Source of the DNA: Pseudoalteromonas gelatinilytica
GTDB taxonomy: Bacteria; Pseudomonadota; Gammaproteobacteria; Enterobacterales; Alteromonadaceae
Assembly (NCBI RefSeq): GCF_001641615.1
Contig: NZ_LRRU01000004.1
Coordinates: forward strand, 62,001-126,000
Reading direction: 5' to 3'
Length of the DNA: 64,000 nt
A program made the position numbers and the translations under genes. This document shows, one piece after another, positions 46,950 through 56,639 of this stretch. The notes beneath the pieces were generated by a model, which searched no databases, had not been told where the DNA came from, and saw only the letters and a program-made list of their open reading frames with translations. Position 1 is the first letter of the stretch. Each line of letters opens with the position of its first letter.

Positions 46950-49775
46950 CTATGCGAACTGACGCTGTTCACCATCGCCGTCAACATTGCTTACACAACG
47001 GCCACAGATTTCAGGGTGTGCAGGATCAGCACCTACATCATCACAGTAGTGCCAACAACGCTCACACTTTTCAGCGGTTGTTGCTGCAACTTTAATGAAT
47101 AAACCATCAATCTCAGTCACTTGAGTACCTTCAGGCTGTGCTGTCACAGTTTCAACTGTCACACCTGACGTTAATAGTACAAAGCGCAGTTCATCACCTA
47201 ATGCAGCTAATTTCGCGCTTAGCTCTTCACCTGCATAAATGTTTACGTTTGCTTGTAGAGTTGCACCAATAACTTCTTCTTTACGAGCGGCTTCTAGCAC
47301 ACGGTTTACTTCATCACGCACGTTTAGGATTGTTAACCAATCATCGTTGCTGAATTTACCTTGTGAAGAGGCTTGCAAGCCATCGTACCATACTGAAGTG
47401 AATACAAACTTGTCACGCTCACCTGGTAATGCTTCCCAAATTTCTTGCGCGGTGAAGCTTAAGATCGGTGCCATCCAACGCGTCATTGCTTCGGCAATGT
47501 GATAAAGCGCAGTTTGACATGAACGACGCGCATGACTGTCGCTTTTCGCTGTGTATTGACGGTCTTTAATAACGTCTAGGTAGAAAGAACCAAGCTCACC
47601 AGTACAGAAGTTCATTAGCTTTTGCGTTACAAGTAGCATTTGATACTTGTCATAAGCCGCTAAGATTTCATCTTGAAGCTCAGCTGCGCGGCCCACAATC
47701 CAACGGTCAAGCTCAACCATGTCTTCAATAGCAACTTGATCCGTTTTAGGATCAAAACCATTTAAATTCGCAAGTAAGTAACGGCTCGTGTTACGAATAC
47801 GACGATAACGGTCTGCTGAACGTTTAAAGATTTCATCAGATACAGTCATTTCAGCTGTAAAATCAGTTGATGCAACCCATAAACGTAAGATGTCAGCACC
47901 TAGTTTGTTCATCACGTTTTGTGGCGAAATTACGTTGCCTAATGATTTAGACATCTTGCGGCCATTTTCATCAACGGTGAAACCATGTGTTAGCACTTGC
48001 TTATATGGCGCATGACCATTGATAGCAACCGATGTCATCATTGACGACATAAACCAACCACGGTGTTGATCAGAACCTTCTAAGTAAAGATCAGCAGGAC
48101 CGGTTAAATCTTCACGTGCATCAACCACACATGCGTGTGTCACACCTGAGTCAAACCATACATCCAACGTATCTTGTACTTTCATGTACTGCTCAGCATC
48201 ATCGCCAAGTAAAGTTGCTGGCTCTAAGTCATACCACGCTTGAATACCTGATTTTTCAACCAGTTTTGCAGCTTCTTCGATAAGCTCTTGTGTATTCGGA
48301 TGAAGTGCACCCGTGTCTTTATCAACGAATAATGCAATTGGCACACCCCATGTACGTTGACGTGAAATACACCAATCAGGACGACCTTCAACCATGTTTG
48401 CAATGCGGCTTTCGCCCCACTCAGGTAACCACTCAGTCTTTTTGATTTCTCTTAATGAATCTTGACGAAGGTTAGCTTGGTCCATACTTACGAACCACTG
48501 TGGCGTCGCACGGAAGATAATTGGCGTTTTGTGACGCCAACAATGTGGGTAACTATGTGTAAGCGCATGGTGATGTAATAACGCATTGTTTTCAGTTAAT
48601 ACGTCAATAACGCTCGCATTTGCTTTAAATACGTGCTGACCAGCAAACATTGGTGTGTCAGGTAAGTAAACACCGTTAGCACCAACTGGGTTAGCCACTT
48701 CTAAACCATAAGCAAGACCGGCCGCGAAATCCTCTTGACCGTGACCAGGTGCAGTATGAACAACACCAGTACCAGAATCAGTTGTAACGTGATCAGCAAC
48801 AATCACAGGCACTGTGAAGTCATAGAATGGGTGAGCAACCTGTAAGTTCTCAAGTGCCGCACCTTTCACATAACCTAGTACGTGGTAATGCTTAAAGCCA
48901 TAACGGTCCATAGCATCTTTAACTAGCTCAGAACCTAAGATTAAACGCTGCTGTGCACCTTCATCGTCAATTTGAACAAGGGCATATTCAAGCTTTTCGT
49001 GAACTGCTACTGCACGGTTAGCAGGTAGTGTCCAAGGTGTTGTCGTCCAGATAACAGTACTCACTGCACCAGTACCTGTATGGCCTTCAGCTAGTTCAAA
49101 CGCATTGATTACAGCATCTTGATCAGCAAATTCGAAGCGTACATCGATTGCTGGAGACTGTTTATCTTGATATTCAACTTCCGCTTCAGCAAGTGCTGAA
49201 CCACAATCTGTACACCAGTGAACAGGCTTAGCACCTTTGTGTAAGTGACCATTTTTAATGATACGACCAAGAACACGAATCGCATTCGCTTCAAAGTCAA
49301 AGTTCATTGTTAAGTAAGGCTTGTCCCAATCACCAAATACACCTAGACGTTTAAAGTCTGTTTTTTGACCTTCAACTTGCTTTTTAGCGTATTCACGACA
49401 CTTTTCACGGAACTCAGCAGCAGACACTTTCACGCCCGGCTTGCCTACTTTCTTTTCAACCATTAATTCAATTGGTAAACCATGACAATCCCAACCCGGC
49501 ACGTAAGGTGCATCGAAGTCAGACAGGGTTTTTGACTTAACAATAATATCTTTAAGAATTTTGTTTACCGAGTGGCCTAAATGGATATCACCGTTTGCAT
49601 ACGGAGGGCCGTCATGCAAAATGAAGGTTTTTTTACCTTTTTTAGCGCTGCGAATTTGACCGTAAAGATCGTCTTCATACCATGTTTTAAGCATGTTTGG
49701 CTCACGTTGTGCCAAATTGCCGCGCATTGGAAACGCTGTTTCCGGTAAATTCAAAGTATGTTTGTAGTCGCTCAT
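46950..49775 (-). CDS. ileS: Isoleucyl-tRNA synthetase
   Basis: 941-residue class I synthetase. HIGH motif in [17 protein letters not shown] (about residue 58), editing domain with [16 protein letters not shown] and [20 protein letters not shown] motif in [15 protein letters not shown] (about 605). The C-terminal zinc finger has CERCWHYC and ICGRC. Length matches the E. coli enzyme. Upstream ribF and downstream lspA are the usual neighbours. Confidence 0.99.
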   Translation of the reverse strand: MSDYKHTLNLPETAFPMRGNLAQREPNMLKTWYEDDLYGQIRSAKKGKKTFILHDGPPYANGDIHLGHSVNKILKDIIVKSKTLSDFDAPYVPGWDCHGLPIELMVEKKVGKPGVKVSAAEFREKCREYAKKQVEGQKTDFKRLGVFGDWDKPYLTMNFDFEANAIRVLGRIIKNGHLHKGAKPVHWCTDCGSALAEAEVEYQDKQSPAIDVRFEFADQDAVINAFELAEGHTGTGAVSTVIWTTTPWTLPANRAVAVHEKLEYALVQIDDEGAQQRLILGSELVKDAMDRYGFKHYHVLGYVKGAALENLQVAHPFYDFTVPVIVADHVTTDSGTGVVHTAPGHGQEDFAAGLAYGLEVANPVGANGVYLPDTPMFAGQHVFKANASVIDVLTENNALLHHHALTHSYPHCWRHKTPIIFRATPQWFVSMDQANLRQDSLREIKKTEWLPEWGESRIANMVEGRPDWCISRQRTWGVPIALFVDKDTGALHPNTQELIEEAAKLVEKSGIQAWYDLEPATLLGDDAEQYMKVQDTLDVWFDSGVTHACVVDAREDLTGPADLYLEGSDQHRGWFMSSMMTSVAINGHAPYKQVLTHGFTVDENGRKMSKSLGNVISPQNVMNKLGADILRLWVASTDFTAEMTVSDEIFKRSADRYRRIRNTSRYLLANLNGFDPKTDQVAIEDMVELDRWIVGRAAELQDEILAAYDKYQMLLVTQKLMNFCTGELGSFYLDVIKDRQYTAKSDSHARRSCQTALYHIAEAMTRWMAPILSFTAQEIWEALPGERDKFVFTSVWYDGLQASSQGKFSNDDWLTILNVRDEVNRVLEAARKEEVIGATLQANVNIYAGEELSAKLAALGDELRFVLLTSGVTVETVTAQPEGTQVTEIDGLFIKVAATTAEKCERCWHYCDDVGADPAHPEICGRCVSNVDGDGEQRQFA

Positions 49776-49800
49776 TAATCCTACTTTCCGTATCGGCTAC

Positions 49801-50727
49801 CTAATTTAAACCAAAACACTGTTTAGCGGCGGTTACATCATCTGCAATCTGCGCCGTCAATTGTGTTAATGTCTCGAATTTTTTCTCATCGCGAAGCTTC
49901 TTGATTAGCTCCACGTGCATAAATTGTCCATAAATATCTTTCGCAAAGTCGAAAAGATGAACCTCTAACAATGCGCGTGTTCCATTAAATGTGGGTTTGT
50001 TGCCAATATTTGCAACCCCAAATAATTCTTTTTCACCAACGGTTGCTCGCACTGCAAATACACCATTTACAGGACATACTTGGCGCTTCAACGCAATATT
50101 GGCGGTTCTGAACCCCAACTCACGACCTTTTTCCCAGCCATGAATAACACGTCCAGAAATTGCATAACCATGGCCTAACATGGTTTTTGCATCTTCTAAT
50201 TGCCCTGCAGCAAGCGCATGGCGAATAAGGGTACTGCTCACTCTATCATTGAGTCTACGAAAACTTGCAGTACTTTTCACATCCATATTTAGCTCAGCGC
50301 CCATGGTTTTTAATAGCGCAAAATCACCACGACGACGTTTCCCAAAGCAAAAGTCATCGCCTACTGTCAGCGCTTTAACGCCTAACTTTTCAACCAAAAC
50401 TTGGCTGACAAACTGCTCTGCTTCCATATTGGCAAATTGCTGATTGAAGCTAATGCAAATCACCCGCTCAACACCTAGCTTTGCTAGTAAGCTGAGCTTA
50501 TCACGTAGTCGAGTTAAACGCGCAGGTGCATTATCTTTAGCAAAAAACTCTTGTGGCTGAGGCTCAAATAACATCACGGTACTTGGCAATTGATGCTTTT
50601 CTGCGTCTTGCAGCAAGCCTTTAATCACTTCTGCATGACCTAAGTGCACGCCATCAAAATTACCAATGGTCAACACACAGCCATAATGCTGCGCGCGAAT
50701 ATTGTGAATACCTCTAATTAACTCCAT
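49801..50727 (-). CDS. ribF: Riboflavin kinase / FAD synthetase RibF
   Basis: 308-residue bifunctional enzyme making FMN then FAD. N-terminal nucleotidyltransferase with TIGNFDGVHLGHAEV and VGDDFCFGKRRRGD, then SSTLIRHALAAGQLEDA. The C-terminal kinase starts at SGRVIHGWEKGRELGFRTAN, includes GVFAVRA and the GTR...LEVHLFDF metal region. Twenty-five bases precede ileS. Confidence 0.98.
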   Translation of the reverse strand: MELIRGIHNIRAQHYGCVLTIGNFDGVHLGHAEVIKGLLQDAEKHQLPSTVMLFEPQPQEFFAKDNAPARLTRLRDKLSLLAKLGVERVICISFNQQFANMEAEQFVSQVLVEKLGVKALTVGDDFCFGKRRRGDFALLKTMGAELNMDVKSTASFRRLNDRVSSTLIRHALAAGQLEDAKTMLGHGYAISGRVIHGWEKGRELGFRTANIALKRQVCPVNGVFAVRATVGEKELFGVANIGNKPTFNGTRALLEVHLFDFAKDIYGQFMHVELIKKLRDEKKFETLTQLTAQIADDVTAAKQCFGLN

Positions 50728-50800
50728 GCCACCTTTTTGCCTTTATCAGCGAGCCCAAAACATTGATATCGGGCTTGAAGCGCCGATTATAATCTTTTTT

Positions 50801-52381
50801 TTAGTTTGATTCAGTAGTTGCAACACTTTTTATCGTATTTAGTCGCACACCTAAAATGAACAAGGCTACAAAGTACACAAAAGCAGCAAGTGCCAATAAC
50901 CCCGTCAATAGCACTACCTGCTCACTAAAGTGCCATGTTTTCCACGCAAATTGCTGGCCAACATACCACACTGAAGCAGCCATTAATAAACTTGAAAACA
51001 AACACTTAAAGGTAAAGCTAAGGCTCATCGCAGAAAACTGATAGACGCCATCTTTACGTAATTGATGATACAACAAATAGGCATTACAACTGGCCGACAT
51101 CGCGGTTGCTAACGCTAACCCCAAATAGCCAATAAAGGGGGCCAACATAATGTTAAACACCATATTTAACACCAGTGTTTTAATACCTATTTTTACAGGG
51201 GTTTTAGTATCTTGACGTGAATAAAAACCCGGTGCTAACACCTTGATTAGCATAAAGCTAACCAATCCTACCGAGTAGGCCATCACTCCATAACTAACCG
51301 CTTTTACATGATCAACTTCACCATCCTGAAACGCGCCATGGTCAAATAAAACCGTAATAATGAGCGGGCTAATCACCATTAAACCAAACATGGCAGGCAA
51401 GCCTAAGAAAATAACAAAGCGCACACCCCAATCAAGGGTTAGCTGGAAATCTTTTGTGCTATTAGTGCTATGTAACTTAGATAATGCGGGCAAAATGACT
51501 GTCGCGATACCAATACCAAATAAGCCAAGAGGAAACTCAATTAAACGGTCTGAGTAGTAAAGCCACGCGATAGAGCCGGTCATCAACATCGAGGCAATCA
51601 TGGTGTCGAGTAACAAGTTTATTTGGCTTATCGAAACACCAAACAAGGCAGGTAGCATGAGCTTTCGAACTTTCTTAACGTTTTCATCTTGCCAGCCCCA
51701 TTTAGGGCGGCTCAACATACGGGCACGGTACAAAAATGGCAACTGAAACAGTAACTGTACTAAGCCCCCCACAAACACGCCAATGGCAAGTGCGTATGCC
51801 CCTACCGAAAATTTATCGTGTAGAAAAACAGCACACGTGATAATTGATACATTCAACAGCACAGGCGTAAATGCAGCCACAGCAAAGCGATTATAGACGT
51901 TCATAACCGCACCGCTCAGGGCAACCAGACTCACAAAAAACAAATAAGGGAAAGTCAGCTTTAGCAGCGCACTGGCCAGTACGAACTTTTCGGCATTTTC
52001 GCCTCCTTGCCACCAATCGATAAACCAACCGGTACCAAATAATGCTGCGATGACTGGAGAGGCAACCACCCCAAACAGGGTGACAATCAATAAAATGGTG
52101 CCTAAGGTGCCGGCTGCTTGAGCCACAAACAACCTCACCTTATCGTCACCTTGTTGCTCTTTTATCTCAGATAAAACCGGTACAAAAGCTTGGGCAAAAG
52201 CTCCTTCAGCAAACAAACGTCTTAAAAAGTTAGGAATTCGATTGGCAAATAAAAACACATCGGCTGCGGCACTGGCCCCAAGCAGATTAGCCACAACAGC
52301 ATCTCGTACTAACCCTAAAACACGTGAAATCATTGTCATTGCACTAACAATCATTCCAGAACGAAATAATCCTTTTGCCAC
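50801..52381 (-). CDS. murJ: Lipid II flippase MurJ (MviN)
   Basis: 526-residue inner membrane protein with about 14 helices, translocating lipid II for peptidoglycan synthesis. Motifs: SRVLGLVRDAVVANLLGA, RIPNFLRRLFAEGAFAQAFV, YYSDRLIEFPLGLFGIG and KVLAPGFYSRQDTKTPVKI. The start is GTG at 52381; alignment with the E. coli N-terminus supports it, although the ribosome site is poor. An ATG nine codons later is possible. Precedes ribF, divergent from rpsT. Confidence 0.97.
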   Translation of the reverse strand: MAKGLFRSGMIVSAMTMISRVLGLVRDAVVANLLGASAAADVFLFANRIPNFLRRLFAEGAFAQAFVPVLSEIKEQQGDDKVRLFVAQAAGTLGTILLIVTLFGVVASPVIAALFGTGWFIDWWQGGENAEKFVLASALLKLTFPYLFFVSLVALSGAVMNVYNRFAVAAFTPVLLNVSIITCAVFLHDKFSVGAYALAIGVFVGGLVQLLFQLPFLYRARMLSRPKWGWQDENVKKVRKLMLPALFGVSISQINLLLDTMIASMLMTGSIAWLYYSDRLIEFPLGLFGIGIATVILPALSKLHSTNSTKDFQLTLDWGVRFVIFLGLPAMFGLMVISPLIITVLFDHGAFQDGEVDHVKAVSYGVMAYSVGLVSFMLIKVLAPGFYSRQDTKTPVKIGIKTLVLNMVFNIMLAPFIGYLGLALATAMSASCNAYLLYHQLRKDGVYQFSAMSLSFTFKCLFSSLLMAASVWYVGQQFAWKTWHFSEQVVLLTGLLALAAFVYFVALFILGVRLNTIKSVATTESN

Positions 52382-52624
52382 CTTAAACCCATTATCAAAA
52401 AACCTTTAAGATGGGCGATTATGCCTAAAATATCTTTAAAGCACTAGGCTCGAACCCGACCCTTTGTTACAATGGCGATATTAACTGCTAAAGCGGCAAA
52501 TTGATGTTCGTTATAAGGAGCAGTTTTTCTTGAGATGTCAAATTTTCGTTGACATTCATGATAAAAACAGGCATATTCCACGGCCTTTAAATTAAGCTTA
52601 TTTTAAGATTGTTAGGAGCAAACC

Positions 52625-52885
52625 TTGGCTAACATCAAGTCTGCAAAAAAACGCGCTATTACGAGCGAAAAAAATCGTCAACATAACGCAAGCCGTCGTT
52701 CAATGATGCGCACTTACTTCAAAAAAGTAGTTGCTGCAATTGAAGCGGGCGACAAAGAAGCTGCACAAGCAGCATTCGCTGTTGCAACACCTATCCTAGA
52801 CCGTTACGCAACTAAAGGTCTTATCCACAAGAACAAAGCAGCTCGTCATAAGAGCCGTTTAGCAGCTAAAATCAAAGCGCTATAA
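52625..52885 (+). CDS. rpsT: 30S ribosomal protein S20
   Basis: 86-residue S20, an early-binding three-helix protein. [20 protein letters not shown] and the helix [20 protein letters not shown] are diagnostic. The start is TTG with TAGGAG 6 bases upstream; E. coli rpsT also uses TTG, which is linked to its autogenous control. About 240 bases separate it from the divergent murJ and probably hold its promoters. Confidence 0.98.
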   Translation: MANIKSAKKRAITSEKNRQHNASRRSMMRTYFKKVVAAIEAGDKEAAQAAFAVATPILDRYATKGLIHKNKAARHKSRLAAKIKAL

Positions 52886-52903
52886 TTTGTTTTTGATGAA
52901 TAT

Positions 52904-52933
52904 AAAAAAACCGGCTTATGCCGGTTTTTTTTA
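52904..52933. terminator. Terminator after rpsT
   Basis: AAAAAACCGGC / GCCGGTTTTTT stem with TTAT loop and long T run. Confidence 0.92.
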
Positions 52934-52983
52934 TCTGTAATTTAACAAGGCACGTTTTCACTATGCCTCATTAAACCAGTTAG

Positions 52984-53367
52984 CTAGACAATTTCGAGTT
53001 CTGGGTAAAACTTTTTCAGCATGGCGGCAATTTTCTTAGGTGTGAAAGGTTTTACTACAAACCCTTTAGCGCCCTTCTCAATCGCTTCTTTAACGTTTTC
53101 GACCGTTGAATGAGCCGAAACCATCACAACATTCGCTTCAGGCGAAATTTCGTTGATTTGCGAGATAATCTCTTTGCCGTCACCATCGGGTAATTCAATA
53201 TCTAAGAAGATAATATTGAACTCTTTTTCTTTACATGCGCTTAAACACTGCGCGGCCGTAGAAGCCTCACGCACATTATCGATACCTAGGTGCATCAATG
53301 TTTGATTTAAAAAACTGCGAACTGTGCCTACGTCGTCCACAATAAGAATTGAAAGCTGCGTATCCAT
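52984..53367 (-). CDS. CheY-like single-domain response regulator
   Basis: 127-residue receiver with no output domain. Acidic pair in ILIVDDVGTVRSFL, phospho-acceptor Asp in IIFLDIELPDGDG (about residue 56), Ser in VMVSAHST and Lys in GFVVKPFTPKKI. AAGAGGAA is well placed before the ATG. No kinase is next to it. Fits the group of stand-alone receivers that act on chemotaxis, motility or second-messenger proteins; the partner cannot be inferred. Confidence 0.9.
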   Translation of the reverse strand: MDTQLSILIVDDVGTVRSFLNQTLMHLGIDNVREASTAAQCLSACKEKEFNIIFLDIELPDGDGKEIISQINEISPEANVVMVSAHSTVENVKEAIEKGAKGFVVKPFTPKKIAAMLKKFYPELEIV

Positions 53368-53518
53368 ACTATTCCTCTTAAACTATGAAGATAAACACTC
53401 ATTGCACTGAAGAGTGTAACGCATTTAAGCTATAAGTGATTTGAATTTGACTATTATATCAAAAACTTCGTTATAATCTCATTATAGAGACCTATGTTTA
53501 AAAGGCCAGATAAGCTTT

Positions 53519-53962
53519 ATGTCTAACAAAATAAAAAAACAATCTTTACTTGGTAAAGCACCTGCACGAAAGAAACCAACGCAAGCAAAACGCCAAAGAC
53601 CCTTAAATCAACAACAAGCGCGCGCACAAGCTGGGCAACAAGCCGCACCTGAAGTCGAACTTAAAAAAAGCAAAACACGTTGGTATACACTTGCCGCGGT
53701 TGTATTAATTCTACTAATTACGCCAAAGCCCGTGCTAATCACTTATGAAAAGCTTGGCATGGTCTCACAAAGTGTATTTTGGCCTGGCGTATTTGGCTAT
53801 GGTGCAAACTTATTTGATTCAACCCTGAGCCCCCGCGCAGACCTTAGCCGCAACGTTATTTACCTATGCCAAGATAAGCGTAACCCAGACACCTGTCAGA
53901 AGTATCGTGTGACAGAACAAAGTGGATTTTTTGCTGCCATGAAAAAACTAATAATGGATTAA
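53519..53962 (+). CDS. Unrecognised single-pass membrane protein
   Basis: 147 residues, family not recognised. The first 55 residues are highly basic and Gln/Ala-rich (for example QQQARAQAGQQAAPE), then one hydrophobic segment (YTLAAVVLILLITP, about 56-72), so the topology is N-in with a periplasmic domain of about 75 residues. That domain has two Cys (YLCQDK and DTCQKY), likely a disulfide. The ribosome site is weak. A second small membrane protein gene follows. No function is proposed. Confidence 0.7.
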   Translation: MSNKIKKQSLLGKAPARKKPTQAKRQRPLNQQQARAQAGQQAAPEVELKKSKTRWYTLAAVVLILLITPKPVLITYEKLGMVSQSVFWPGVFGYGANLFDSTLSPRADLSRNVIYLCQDKRNPDTCQKYRVTEQSGFFAAMKKLIMD

Positions 53963-54062
53963 AAAATCTAATCCGAAAATTAAAAATTACTTGGTTGAAA
54001 GCTGTGTAAAAGATCACCATAATGGCGCTCCTTTTTCAACACAGACACGATCAGATACGACC

Positions 54063-54308
54063 ATGCTAAACGAGCTAGATTGGCTTTTAAACTTAACGTT
54101 ACTTGCACTAGGATTAGGTGCATTTTTTATTAACCAGCTTACATTACTGCGTTTTGCGGCGATTAGCGCGTGTAGTTTATTATTTTTATCGTTTAGTTTA
54201 GATCTCATGTCATCGAGCGTTATCTCAAATATGAGCTTGGTGTTGATCAATACATTTTATTTATTCAAGGTCTACACATTTGGCCAGTTGAATATCAATC
54301 AAGGTTAA
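54063..54308 (+). CDS. Unrecognised small membrane protein
   Basis: 81 residues, almost all hydrophobic: three segments (LLNLTLLALGLGAFFI, FAAISACSLLFLSFSLD, MSLVLINTFYLFKVYTF). ATG 54063 is favoured over the ATG at 53991, whose extra 24 residues are polar and unlike a leader. The spacing to the previous gene (100 bases) allows one transcript. A terminator follows at 54362. Real expression is likely from the clean membrane pattern, but the family is unknown. Confidence 0.55.
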   Translation: MLNELDWLLNLTLLALGLGAFFINQLTLLRFAAISACSLLFLSFSLDLMSSSVISNMSLVLINTFYLFKVYTFGQLNINQG

Positions 54309-54361
54309 TCTTCTCCTAAGATAAATTGATAGAATAGGCTATCCCATCTATCAGCTTTTAT

Positions 54362-54393
54362 GCCCGAGCAGCCCTCTGCTTGGGCTTTTTTTT
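54362..54393 (+). terminator. Terminator after the small membrane protein genes
   Basis: GCCCGAGCAG / CTGCTTGGGC stem with CCCT loop, one mismatch, followed by eight T. Confidence 0.9.
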
Positions 54394-54435
54394 ACTTACA
54401 AAATAATTGAACTGAGATACCATAAACGGCGTATA

Positions 54436-54700
54436 TATACCCAAGCCACCTCAAGATGCAGAATTCAGCGTTTCACAGGTGCTTAATATCAAGGCGTTAC
54501 TTTGCAAGAATGGTAGTCCCTTTTAAGAAGTAACAACGATGAGAGTGAGTGCCTGTGAAACGCCCGGAGGGTTGGTTTAAAAGGGATTTATACTGCGTTA
54601 TTGATTTTAACAATAGAACCACTATTATTTGCAATCAATGCCTTGCCTAAATCGCTTTTAATTCCAACTGAAACTCGCACCTTGAGATGGTTTGGGTATA
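54436..54700. repeat. 265-bp element with terminal and subterminal inverted repeats
   Basis: Terminal repeats of 24 bases at 54436-54459 and 54677-54700 agree at 21 positions when one is complemented; they start TATACCCAA. A second, inner pair GCGTTTCACAGG lies at 54468-54479 and, complemented, at 54552-54563. No transposase frame is present. This is the shape of a non-autonomous mobile element or structured intergenic repeat. Its right end lies 19 bases before the smrA start. Confidence 0.75.
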
Positions 54701-54719
54701 GAAAATTTTGGGGTACATT

Positions 54720-55301
54720 ATGTCATTAAACGACTTCGACTTATTTCTTTCATCAATGGAAGACGTAAAACCTCTCAAACATGACACTGTTCAATTTGAT
54801 TCTACAAAACTAGGCCCTTCTTTAGCTCAGCAAGAAAAACGCAAAGCAGCTGAGTGTGATTTAGCAATTGACGAGAATTATTTACGCAGTGAATTCGTTG
54901 AGCTATTAGATCCCCATGCAATACTGGCATTCAAAAAAGATGGCGTACAAGGCCAAGTATACAAAAACCTTCGTTTAGCTAAGTATCAACTCGATGCCAC
55001 ACTTGATTTGCATGGCCAACCTCTCAATCGAGCTCGCAGTACGTTATTTAATTTTATAGATGACTGCCACAAACGAAATATTCGTGTCGTGCTTATTCGT
55101 CATGGGATTGGCATCAAAAACAAATCTCAACCGGGCATATTAAAGAGCTACACCAATAAGTGGCTGCAAGAAATTCCAGCGGTTTTAGCCTTTCATAGCG
55201 CCCTTAAGCATCATGGTGGTAGCGGTGCAACGTATGTGATGATTAAAAAGTCAGACGAGAAGAAACACGAGAACAGAGAAATCCATTCAAAAAGAAGTTA
55301 A
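54720..55301 (+). CDS. smrA: Smr-domain protein SmrA (YdaL-like)
   Basis: 193-residue protein. The N-terminal region has DLFLSSMEDVKPLKHD, the signature of SmrA-type proteins, and a helical section. The Smr domain (about 95-180) has LDLHGQPLNRARSTL, VVLIRHGIGIKN (HGxG motif) and the closing strand GATYVMIKK. Smr domains in family members have DNA or RNA endonuclease activity; for SmrA the in vivo role is unknown. ATG 54720 has GGGG upstream. The TIR element ends just before it and may contribute its promoter. Confidence 0.9.
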   Translation: MSLNDFDLFLSSMEDVKPLKHDTVQFDSTKLGPSLAQQEKRKAAECDLAIDENYLRSEFVELLDPHAILAFKKDGVQGQVYKNLRLAKYQLDATLDLHGQPLNRARSTLFNFIDDCHKRNIRVVLIRHGIGIKNKSQPGILKSYTNKWLQEIPAVLAFHSALKHHGGSGATYVMIKKSDEKKHENREIHSKRS

Positions 55302-55317
55302 GAGAATAAAGGATTAA

Positions 55318-55342
55318 AGTGCAGCATCAATACATGCTGCAC
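55318..55342. terminator. Hairpin between smrA and the convergent small ORF
   Basis: GTGCAGCAT / ATGCTGCAC stem with a loop of about five bases. T-poor on both sides, so a weak terminator at best. Confidence 0.5.
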
Positions 55343-55363
55343 ATACTAATTGTGATTGGTTGG

Positions 55364-55498
55364 TTATGATTGGCTAACTTCAATAACCTGAGCTGGCTGA
55401 TCTGATGCATTCGCTTGATTAAACCATGCTGAAACACCAAGAACAATTACTGACACTACGACTAGACTAAATTTAGCTCCACCTTGATTAGATTTCAT
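55364..55498 (-). CDS. 44-residue predicted single-pass membrane peptide
   Basis: The minus-strand frame runs from ATG (55496-55498) to TAA (55364-55366). AGAGGCG lies 4-9 bases before the ATG, a convincing ribosome site. The peptide starts MKSNQGGAKFS, then a hydrophobic segment LVVVSVIVLGVSAWF, then a polar tail ANASDQPAQVIEVSQS. This could be a membrane-anchored peptide or a signal peptide with a very short mature part (possible cleavage after NASD or AWF is unclear). A hairpin follows the stop. I do not recognise the family. Confidence 0.6.
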   Translation of the reverse strand: MKSNQGGAKFSLVVVSVIVLGVSAWFNQANASDQPAQVIEVSQS

Positions 55499-55595
55499 AA
55501 CGCCTCTTTTTTATTATTGTTTTTTTATTGAGCAACAACAGCATAGCAAAGTTACAGATGTTAACAAGGTGTATATTAAACTAATTTGTAATGTG

Positions 55596-56516
55596 TCAAT
55601 AACCTTTTGTTCTATCAACCTGATTTATTAGACTTTCACCTTCAATTAACCTTTTGACATTACCCGCGATTTGCAGCGTCACAGTCTCTAAATCTGACAA
55701 TGCAGCACAGTGAGGTGTTAAGGTCACCTTTTCATGAAACCAATAAGGATGCACCTTAGGTAAAGGCTCTTCGCTGAACACATCAAGGGTAGCGCCACGT
55801 AATTGCTCACTATCAAGTGCCTCGAGCAAATCTTCATCGACAACATGCTTGCCTCTGGCAACATTAATAAGCACCGCATGATTTTGCAATTTACTTAGCA
55901 GTGATTTGTTAATGATACCCTGAGTGTGTTGGTTAAGTGGCAACAAGCACACGAGATAATCAATTTGACCAAGCATGTCATCTAATCCCTGCTGTGTATA
56001 ATAGGTATTTACTTCAGCGTCGTGTTTTTCACTTTTAGACCAAGCACTCACTTTAAAGCCATTCGCGAGTAAACGCTTTGCACAGGCTTTACCTAGTTCG
56101 CCATAACCTAAGATACCCACATGTTGATGTGAATACGCTCGCTTTGGCTTCCACATGCAGGCTGATTGTTTTAAATAATATTCTTTAAGTCTAAGCTTGT
56201 GTGCTAATACATGGCTCAACACATACTCTGCCATATCATTAGCAAGGTTATCATCAACAATTCTAACAACGGGAACATGCGCTGCTACCTTCGTTAAGTC
56301 GATGCTATCAACGCCTGCACCAAATGAAGAAACCGCTTTTAAATTTACCAACTTAGGCCATAAATCAGCGGGGGCATTCCAAGCAAGTACAAACTCAACA
56401 GCTTCATAATCAGTGCACTCAGACCAAAGCTGCACGTCAACCTCTGGTAGTAACGCTTGTAATCGAGCAATTAATTGGCTGCAATCTCGACCTGTTACAG
56501 CTACAAGTAAAATCAT
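55596..56516 (-). CDS. D-2-hydroxyacid dehydrogenase (GhrA-like)
   Basis: 306-residue NAD(P)-dependent dehydrogenase. Nucleotide fold: HVGILGYGELGKACAKRL (about 140). Catalytic Arg in LINVARGKHVVDEDLL, Glu in FSEEPLP and His in LTPHCAAL. The short N-terminal domain and the line-up FGAGVDSID match glyoxylate/hydroxypyruvate reductase A. Substrate is inferred from family only. ATG 56516 has GGAG 6 bases upstream; the ATG at 56528 overlaps that site. Divergent from the acyltransferase gene. Confidence 0.9.
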   Translation of the reverse strand: MILLVAVTGRDCSQLIARLQALLPEVDVQLWSECTDYEAVEFVLAWNAPADLWPKLVNLKAVSSFGAGVDSIDLTKVAAHVPVVRIVDDNLANDMAEYVLSHVLAHKLRLKEYYLKQSACMWKPKRAYSHQHVGILGYGELGKACAKRLLANGFKVSAWSKSEKHDAEVNTYYTQQGLDDMLGQIDYLVCLLPLNQHTQGIINKSLLSKLQNHAVLINVARGKHVVDEDLLEALDSEQLRGATLDVFSEEPLPKVHPYWFHEKVTLTPHCAALSDLETVTLQIAGNVKRLIEGESLINQVDRTKGY

Positions 56517-56639
56517 TGTCTTCTCCATTTTGCCTCGTACTCGAAGCGCTCTTTAAAAAGTCACACAACTGCAACCTAACTGTCACAGCGAACTCTTACC
56601 CTAACCTCATCGCTGAATGCGTTTATGTTTGAGGTTTGT

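Noticed and set aside
53991..54062. Upstream start adding 24 residues to the small membrane protein
   Set aside because: Polar extension with no family or signal character and no ribosome site; ATG 54063 fits a membrane protein better.
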